Shown: piece after piece, positions 7,527 to 12,338 of the stretch
How positions within the stretch are numbered: position 1 is the first letter of the stretch
Layout of the letters: each line of letters opens with the position of its first letter
DNA from: Crocosphaera sp038442745
GTDB taxonomy: Bacteria > Cyanobacteriota > Cyanobacteriia > Cyanobacteriales > Microcystaceae
Assembly (NCBI RefSeq): GCF_038442745.1
Contig: NZ_JARVCN010000057.1
Location: forward strand, 1-12,338
Length of the DNA: 12,338 bases
Direction: 5' to 3'
Made by a program: the position numbers and the translations under genes
The notes under the pieces: generated by a model
What the model was told of the DNA's origin: nothing
Database searches by the model: none
Seen by the model: only the letters and a program-made list of their open reading frames with translations

Positions 7527-9477
7527 TAAGCTTTTATGTCTTAAGTTGATAATAACAATTTCGATAACTGCAGCCATGATTGGGATTAGGCATTCAGGAG
7601 GATTCCAATGGTTAGAATGGTTGGCGGTGGATCTGTTGTTCAAATTACAGCCGTCTGAAGGGGTTGAGCAAAGGATAGTGTTGGTGGGGGAAACGGAGGA
7701 AGATATACAAGAGTTTAAATCAGCACAAATAAGCGATGGCACAATGGCAAAATTGCTGAAAATAATCGAGCAACAGGAGCCAATAGCCATAGGTTTGGAC
7801 TTTTTTCGAGATCAGCCAGTGGGAGAAGGAAGAGAGGAACTGTTGAAACTATTTGAGGCAAATACTAATTTTTATGGGGTGGGAAAACAAACAGGAGATA
7901 GGGAAAATAGAGTTTTCGCACCAGTAGCCCCCCCTCCCATTAATATCCAGCAAGTAACAGAAGTAGCAGTACAGCCAGATAGTGATGGGGTGATAAGAAG
8001 AATGTTTCTGTTCCCCAAAACGAAAGCACCTGCTCTGCCCAATTTAGGATTGGTTTTGGCTTATGAGTATTTAGCCACCCAGGAAATTTATCGAGAAACT
8101 GGAGAAAAAAAATGGTTAAAACTAAATCAAGCAACGTTTTGGGCTTTTCGGAATGGAACGGGACCGTACACTCAAATAGATGACGGCAGCTATCAAATTT
8201 TTCTTAACTGGCGTAATGTAAAATTCGATTTCGTATCAATATCTGATGTATTAAATGGAAATATAAAACCATCTATTTTTAAAGATAAATTGGTAATTAT
8301 CGGTTCTTATGCTTCGAGCAAAAAAGATTATTTTTTAACACCGTTTAGCAGGTCTTTGTCTAGTTCTCCTGAACCTATGTTCGGAATGGAGATTCAGGCA
8401 CAATTAGCATCTGTGATTATCAGTAATGCTTTAGGGGAGCGACCTTTGATTAAATTTGTTAAGGAATTACAGATTAATATTTGGTTATTCATTTTTGGAA
8501 TTATTACCTGTCTTTGTCTCCACAAATTACGCTATCAATGGAAAAAATCAACCCTTTTTTTAGTAATTAATTCTACTATAATAGCTATCTTAAGTTATCT
8601 TTTATTTATTGGGGGGATTTGGGTTCCAATAATTCCTACAATAATTTTACTTTGGATTTTAGGAATTATGTTGGCAATTTTTGATTATGAGTGGCAACAA
8701 AATATACAGAAACAAGAAATTATAGCCCTTAATAAACGATTGCAAAATAAAATAGATGAACGACAAATTTATAAAGATTATGCGGTACTGTTGACTCCAT
8801 TTGGAGAATCCTTAATGGAAACCTTACAAAATATTTCTAATTGTCAATACCTAATTTCAATTGAAGAAGGAATATTAAGCAGAGAAATTAATAAATTCGT
8901 TTCTGAGTCAAAGAATCCAAATAATATTAATAAAAGTGTTTCTCGACTAACAATACATTATCAAAAAATCAGGGAAGGAATAGAATATATAAGTCAAAAA
9001 ATGACGATGTATTTTCCTGAATTAAACTCTTTAGCTTCTCTGTCATATAAAGAAGCTAATTTACCTGAAGGATTGGTTGAAAGTGAATCCTTAATAAATA
9101 AAATAATTACTTCTGTTAGGCAGGTAATTTATAGCGAATATAAAGTGGACTTATTCGATCGGGTAAAATTACAGGTTTTTAGTACCCCAATTTTAATAAC
9201 AGAACCGAATAGATTATTGATTATATTTAATCGAATATTTGATGATATTTTTCTAGCTCACCAAATAGAAGAAAAAGAGTATCCTCTAATTCAAATTAAG
9301 GCTTACAATGTAGAGGAAGATGATTTAATCATACATTTCAAAGTGCAGTCAGTTTATTCACCTAGTAAATCAACTGTCTATTTTTGTGAGGAAATTATTG
9401 ATTACTATTCAGGAGAAATTGTACTTAAGTCTTTAAAAGAAGAAACGAATTGGATAATAAAAATTCCAAGTTATTAA
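7498..9477 (+). CDS. CHASE2-domain membrane sensor with degenerate histidine-kinase-like C-terminus
   Basis: CHASE2 is an extracytoplasmic ligand-sensing domain anchored by one N-terminal and three C-terminal membrane helices. Residue numbers count from the TTG at 7471; the ATG at 7498 is residue 10. A helix at about 22-39 is followed by CHASE2 at about 45-325, with AIGLDFF at 106-112, a DSDGVIRR strand at 170-177 and KLVIIGSYA at 273-281. Three helices follow at about 336-351, 361-381 and 384-404, then a short coiled coil (405-435). Residues 436-668 have the size and shape of a histidine kinase core: the end EEIIDYYSGEIVLKS...WIIKIP matches the usual end of an HATPase domain. However, there is no H-box histidine, the N-box asparagines are replaced around 581-595, and no glycine-rich G box is visible. 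It is probably not an active kinase. I prefer ATG 7498 to the TTG; it overlaps DUF928 by 29 bases. Confidence 0.85.
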   Translation: MLKKIKSKINKLLCLKLIITISITAAMIGIRHSGGFQWLEWLAVDLLFKLQPSEGVEQRIVLVGETEEDIQEFKSAQISDGTMAKLLKIIEQQEPIAIGLDFFRDQPVGEGREELLKLFEANTNFYGVGKQTGDRENRVFAPVAPPPINIQQVTEVAVQPDSDGVIRRMFLFPKTKAPALPNLGLVLAYEYLATQEIYRETGEKKWLKLNQATFWAFRNGTGPYTQIDDGSYQIFLNWRNVKFDFVSISDVLNGNIKPSIFKDKLVIIGSYASSKKDYFLTPFSRSLSSSPEPMFGMEIQAQLASVIISNALGERPLIKFVKELQINIWLFIFGIITCLCLHKLRYQWKKSTLFLVINSTIIAILSYLLFIGGIWVPIIPTIILLWILGIMLAIFDYEWQQNIQKQEIIALNKRLQNKIDERQIYKDYAVLLTPFGESLMETLQNISNCQYLISIEEGILSREINKFVSESKNPNNINKSVSRLTIHYQKIREGIEYISQKMTMYFPELNSLASLSYKEANLPEGLVESESLINKIITSVRQVIYSEYKVDLFDRVKLQVFSTPILITEPNRLLIIFNRIFDDIFLAHQIEEKEYPLIQIKAYNVEEDDLIIHFKVQSVYSPSKSTVYFCEEIIDYYSGEIVLKSLKEETNWIIKIPSY

Positions 9478-9495
9478 AAATAATAAAAAGCTAAA

Positions 9496-9502
9496 AAGGA
9501 AG
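9496..9502 (+). promoter_or_regulatory. Ribosome binding site deciding the start of the gene at 9509
   Basis: AAGGAAG lies directly against the ATG at 9503 but 6 bases before the ATG at 9509. The second ATG is therefore the better start, two residues shorter. Confidence 0.6.
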
Positions 9503-9508
9503 ATGAAA

Positions 9509-10234
9509 ATGACTAGAAAAGAGAAAAGTGAGGTAAAATTTCCTCCCATAGTACCAGGAGCAAAAGAAGAACTAGAGCAAGCGATAATGCTGCTAGGAAA
9601 TAGAGTACAGGGAGAATTAAATAAGAAAAATAAGAAAAGATTGATAAAATTAGTAGGGGAATATCCTAGTATAGAAACAGCACATCAATGGAAAACATCC
9701 CTAAAGCAGATACTGAAAAGAATTCCATTACCGACACCAGGGCCAGAGGTTGAACCTAATGTAACATACAGTGGTTCGTTAAAGAGAAAACATTATATAG
9801 ATCAATTTGAGGTTGTTAGCGGAACTTTTGGGGAGACAAAGATAATATTAGAATACTTAAAATATAAACTACAAGATTACTACTTAGATGACGAGCAATG
9901 CTACGACGAGCGTTTCCTAAAACAACTAAGATACTGGTATCAATGGTTTCCTTATAATGTGAGAGAAAGAGAGTTCAGTAAGAAAATATTAGAGGTTTGT
10001 CTAGCAGAAGAATTATCAGAGGATTCATTTTACTTTGATTATAGGGAGTATAAGTATGATATGTCTAGACAACGAATAACGGCTGATGATGCTCCTGAAT
10101 TTGCTGAGCCATTATTACGATGGGCTTTATCAAAAGTTGATTGGAAATTGCTAACAAAGCAGTTATTAAAAATGTTTAATATGGAGAATGCAGAAAAGTT
10201 TAATAATAAATTAATCAAGCGAGGATACGAATAA
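9509..10234 (+). CDS. Hypothetical protein, helical, unknown family
   Basis: I do not recognise this 241-residue soluble protein (243 if started at 9503). There is no signal peptide or membrane helix. The first 80 residues are charged and helical (KEELEQAIMLLGNRVQGEL, then KKNKKRLIKL), followed by a proline-rich hinge IPLPTPGPEVEP at about 74-85. The second half is rich in Tyr, Trp and acidic residues (YKLQDYYLDD, LRYWYQWFPYNVRERE) and ends in a basic segment. No catalytic motif is apparent. It lies 31 bases after the CHASE2 gene and its stop is 2 bases from the next start, so it is probably translated with both neighbours. Base composition matches the operon. Confidence 0.75.
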   Translation: MTRKEKSEVKFPPIVPGAKEELEQAIMLLGNRVQGELNKKNKKRLIKLVGEYPSIETAHQWKTSLKQILKRIPLPTPGPEVEPNVTYSGSLKRKHYIDQFEVVSGTFGETKIILEYLKYKLQDYYLDDEQCYDERFLKQLRYWYQWFPYNVREREFSKKILEVCLAEELSEDSFYFDYREYKYDMSRQRITADDAPEFAEPLLRWALSKVDWKLLTKQLLKMFNMENAEKFNNKLIKRGYE

Positions 10235-10236
10235 TT

Positions 10237-11085
10237 ATGTCAATGTTTTGCTATAAAGAAATCCTCTTTCAGTTACCTCATAGAGTTAACGAATATAAAA
10301 TAGAAGGATACATAGAAGGAACTTTTTATCCTGAGAATCCTGAGAAGGAAAAGACTCCTATCGATGGCAAATTGGTAACAGCAGATGGGAGAGAATTTAA
10401 TGGTTTTATGAGTCTAAGTTGCTGGAAAAAAATTCAAGAACGGAAGGATTTTAATGAGGATAAGTCTTATTATTGGTTCTTATATTTTAAGACAAAAAGG
10501 AATAAAGAAATATCAGAAGTTCAACTACTCAGACCAAAAATAGATAAGCCTTGCTTAGTGAATTTTGGAGGAGAAGTATTCAAGGCTAATGTAGATTACT
10601 TTAGAATAAGAGGAAGAATAAAAACAATTTTCAAAACGTCTTTTTCAATTCAAGTAGAATGCCAAAGCCATTACGAAAAAGATTTGTTATTTAAACCTTT
10701 CAATCTAAAAATAGAGGGGACATTACCACCATCAGCCAACGCAGAAGAATTCTGGGAAGTGGTTGGGACAAGAAAAGGCAACGTTTGGACTTTACTATCC
10801 GCTAAGATGGCGGATGAAGCTAAATTAATCGAATTGAAGATAAATCGTCGGGATATTCTGCGTAAGTTGTTGTTAGAAACAACCGACATGAAGGCAGTTC
10901 CACGTTACCTAAAAGAGAAAATAAATCCCACTCTGCTTCAAAAGACTATCCCTAAGCCACCGCCACCGAAGAAGAAGAAGAAGAAGAAAAAGAAAAAGTC
11001 TAAACCAAAGCCAAAGCTTCGTCCTATCCAGAAAGAGAAAGACCAAAAGCAAAACACTACAGGAAAAAAATTTCGGCTTTATTGA
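10237..11085 (+). CDS. Hypothetical protein with proline-rich hinge and ten-lysine basic tail
   Basis: I do not recognise this 282-residue protein. Residues 1-100 and 105-190 each look beta-rich: IEGYIEGTFYP, GKLVTADGREFNGFMSL and YYWFLYFKT in the first, then VNFGGEVFKANVDYFRIRGRIK, FNLKIEGTLPP and FWEVVGTRKGNVWTLLSAK in the second. Two small barrel-like domains are possible but not proven. A helical segment (200-230) leads to PKPPPPKK, ten consecutive lysines (245-254), and a Lys/Pro tail to the end. No signal or membrane segment is present. The basic tail could bind nucleic acid, acidic lipid or an acidic partner; its upstream neighbour is notably acidic in its second half, which invites a partnership (inference). 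The start is 2 bases after the previous stop, with GAGGA 11 bases upstream; ATG 10243 is an alternative. Confidence 0.75.
   Translation: MSMFCYKEILFQLPHRVNEYKIEGYIEGTFYPENPEKEKTPIDGKLVTADGREFNGFMSLSCWKKIQERKDFNEDKSYYWFLYFKTKRNKEISEVQLLRPKIDKPCLVNFGGEVFKANVDYFRIRGRIKTIFKTSFSIQVECQSHYEKDLLFKPFNLKIEGTLPPSANAEEFWEVVGTRKGNVWTLLSAKMADEAKLIELKINRRDILRKLLLETTDMKAVPRYLKEKINPTLLQKTIPKPPPPKKKKKKKKKKSKPKPKLRPIQKEKDQKQNTTGKKFRLY
10969..10998 (+). repeat. AAG/AAA trinucleotide run coding for ten lysines
   Basis: Six AAG codons are followed by AAA AAG AAA AAG. The pure (AAG)n part is a microsatellite that could change length by slippage in steps of one codon without breaking the frame. Confidence 0.9.
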
Positions 11086-11130
11086 TAGGGGCGATCACAA
11101 AAACTCTTTATGCAATATATGCGTACTGTA

Positions 11131-11151
11131 TTAACAACAATTCGTTGTTAA
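11131..11151. repeat. Inverted repeat TTAACAAC / GTTGTTAA
   Basis: Perfect 8-base arms at 11131-11138 and 11144-11151 surround a 5-base loop. Outside them, GTAC at 11123-11126 and 11154-11157 are also mutually complementary, giving a broken longer symmetry. Confidence 0.8.
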
Positions 11152-11170
11152 TTGTACGGGGAACAATTAA
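11148..11170. repeat. Inverted repeat TTAATTGT / ACAATTAA overlapping the previous one
   Basis: Perfect 8-base arms at 11148-11155 and 11163-11170 surround the loop ACGGGGA. The left arm reuses TTAA (11148-11151) from the previous repeat, so in one RNA the two stems exclude each other, at least in part. Confidence 0.8.
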
Positions 11171-11202
11171 AAGAGTCCGAGAAACGTTCTTTTCGGACTC
11201 TT
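11171..11202. terminator. Strong hairpin, likely terminator (either direction)
   Basis: AAGAGTCCGA (11171-11180) and TCGGACTCTT (11193-11202) form a perfect 10-pair stem with a 12-base loop. On the plus strand only CTTCTCT follows, a weak U tract; on the minus strand the stem is followed by TTAATTG, with T's also inside the stem end. It would end the operon reading from 7005 and separate it from the recombinase. Confidence 0.65.
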
Positions 11203-11256
11203 CTCTATGCTAAGATTAGCTCAGTGTGAGGATTTCGGCTTTTTTATCCTTCCCTA

Positions 11257-12338
11257 ATGGTGGCTCCCATGTCCTCTCTAGTTTCTACCCACTCGGCCAA
11301 ACCAATCCTCATCGAAGACTCTCACCTTCTCGACTTCTTCAAGGATTTCTTAGAAACAGACGTAGGCAACGGCAAAGCAGCCGACGATACCCAACGGACT
11401 TACCTTTGCCACCTCAAACAGTTCGTTTATTGGTGTCACACCAACACCGTCAACCCAATTGAAGCCACCTTCGCCAAGCTCAAACGTTTCCGGCGTTGGT
11501 TAGTCAAAGAGCAGCAATACCAAACCGCTACCATTTCCCTGAAACTCGCCGTACTTCGCCGCTTCTACGACGCTTTGCTCGAAAATGAATACATCAGCTT
11601 TAACCCGGCATTGCGCCTCAAACCCCCCACGGAGGTCAAAGATCCCGCCGCTACCATTAATTACCTCGAAAACGAGGAAATGAACCGGTTGTTAGAGAGT
11701 CTTCCCAAGGAAAATACCGTCCACGCCCTTCGGGATCGCCTCCTCATTTCCCTGATGTTGCTGCAAGGTTGCCGAACGGTGGATTTGCATCGGGTCACAA
11801 TGGGGAGCATGGTGAAAAATGGGCAAAATATAGGTTTACAAGTCACCTCGAAACGCCACACACGAGTAGTCCCATTAACCCCCGATTTAGCCAAGTTATT
11901 ACGGCGTTACTTGCGAGCAAGAAGAAAAGCAGGAGAAACAATAACCGAATCAACCCCATTGCTAATATCCCTGGCCCGTAACAACAAAAAGATTTGGAAC
12001 CCTTTGAGCCGGCGTTCCATTCGGCGGATCGTAGACAAATATCTCAGTGCGATCGGGCTGAAAGAATTATCCTCTCCCAAAACCACCAAAAAGCTGACTG
12101 GGAGCCAAAAAAAGAAAAACTTGCCCACCACAGGCAAGAGCAACAAAGCGCATAACCTCTCAAAGTATAAACCCAAACCCAGGAATTTGAGCGCACACTC
12201 GTTGAGACACACAGCCGGAACTTTGGCCATGCGGGCCGGGGCTTCTCTACGCCAAGTGCAGGACTTGTTAGGTCATACCGACCCCAAGACCACCATGATT
12301 TACTCCCATATCGGCGATCGCTGGAGTCATAATCCGGC
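11257..12338 (+). CDS. Tyrosine recombinase/integrase (3' end cut by the window)
   Basis: Tyrosine recombinases cut and rejoin DNA at specific sites through a 3'-phosphotyrosine. The frame is open from 11230 through the window end; the first ATG is 11257, with 11269 as alternative. About 24-120 form the helical SAM-like core-binding domain (FFKDFLETD, TYLCHLKQFVYWC, LKRFRRWLV). The catalytic domain follows with all six residues in place: R173 in GCRTVDL, K199 in TSKRH, H314 and R317 in HSLRH, H340 in LLGHTD and nucleophile Y349 in MIYSH. At least 360 residues are present, and only a few should be missing. An unusual lysine-rich insertion at about 270-310 separates the K and HxxR blocks. GC content is clearly higher than in the genes to the left. 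The overall pattern is XerC/D-like, but a specific role cannot be assigned. Confidence 0.92.
   Translation, partial: MVAPMSSLVSTHSAKPILIEDSHLLDFFKDFLETDVGNGKAADDTQRTYLCHLKQFVYWCHTNTVNPIEATFAKLKRFRRWLVKEQQYQTATISLKLAVLRRFYDALLENEYISFNPALRLKPPTEVKDPAATINYLENEEMNRLLESLPKENTVHALRDRLLISLMLLQGCRTVDLHRVTMGSMVKNGQNIGLQVTSKRHTRVVPLTPDLAKLLRRYLRARRKAGETITESTPLLISLARNNKKIWNPLSRRSIRRIVDKYLSAIGLKELSSPKTTKKLTGSQKKKNLPTTGKSNKAHNLSKYKPKPRNLSAHSLRHTAGTLAMRAGASLRQVQDLLGHTDPKTTMIYSHIGDRWSHNP
12314..12321. other. HIP1 octamer GCGATCGC
   Basis: This palindrome is highly over-represented in many cyanobacterial genomes. It lies in the recombinase gene and is the only perfect copy I noticed in the window. Confidence 0.85.

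Larger units (their letters stand above)
11086..11256. other. Intergenic region with stacked inverted repeats
   Basis: There is no gene in this 171-base stretch between the basic-tail protein and the recombinase. It holds two inverted repeats that share four bases and a strong hairpin, listed separately. No tRNA was seen. It could hold a terminator plus regulatory or recombination sites for the recombinase. Confidence 0.6.

Noticed and set aside
10984..10998. A-rich lysine codons as a programmed -1 frameshift site
   Set aside because: In the reading frame the sequence is G AAA AAG, not the A AAA AAG heptamer, and the recombinase is in no position to be a frameshift product.
11226..11462. Open frame of 78 codons overlapping the start of the recombinase
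   Set aside because: It is in another frame of the recombinase, which has strong motif support; the product is Arg/Ser/Pro-rich as expected from a shifted GC-rich gene.
11907..12230. Minus-strand open frame of 107 codons
   Set aside because: It is antisense to the catalytic part of the recombinase, with no recognisable motif.
1..12338. CRISPR arrays, rRNA, tRNA or a replication origin
   Set aside because: No regularly spaced direct repeats, no cloverleaf or rRNA-like sequence and no cluster of DnaA boxes were seen when reading through.

Overview
The window looks like cyanobacterial DNA. It carries a two-partner-secretion (TPS) pair, namely a filamentous-haemagglutinin-type exoprotein (TpsA) and an ShlB/FhaC-type outer-membrane transporter (TpsB). 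It also carries a TPR-CHAT protein, a DUF928-like secreted protein and a CHASE2 membrane sensor. From memory, this combination recurs in cyanobacterial genomes. One perfect HIP1 octamer (GCGATCGC, 12314-12321) agrees with that. Most of the window is AT-rich; the right-hand 1.1 kb is clearly richer in GC. I cannot name the genus.

Layout. At 1-1505 (+) is a TpsB barrel whose N-terminus (signal peptide, first POTRA domain) is missing. At 1479-4028 (-) is a full-length TpsA-like beta-helix exoprotein that meets TpsB tail to tail with a 27-base coding overlap. At 4103-4780 (+), behind a TTGACA promoter, is a small protein of unknown function that looks like a papain-type cysteine peptidase. At 4851-6977 (-) is an exported TPR-CHAT caspase-like protein. 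Only 27 bases separate its start from an outward-reading (+) operon at 7005-11085: DUF928-like protein, CHASE2 sensor with a decayed histidine-kinase-like C-terminus, and two unrecognised proteins, the second ending in a ten-lysine run. Overlapping inverted repeats and a terminator-like hairpin occupy 11123-11202. A tyrosine recombinase with all catalytic residues starts at 11257 and runs off the right edge.

How the genes may work together (inference). TpsA, DUF928 and CHAT all carry N-terminal export signals, so the locus appears to act at the cell envelope. TpsB would export TpsA, CHAT and the papain-like protein are two distinct putative cysteine peptidases, and the CHASE2 protein would sense something outside the cytoplasmic membrane. 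Because TpsB looks 5'-truncated, the local secretion pair may no longer work, or TpsA may depend on a TpsB encoded elsewhere. The recombinase and the composition change suggest that the right side is a separate, possibly mobile, module.
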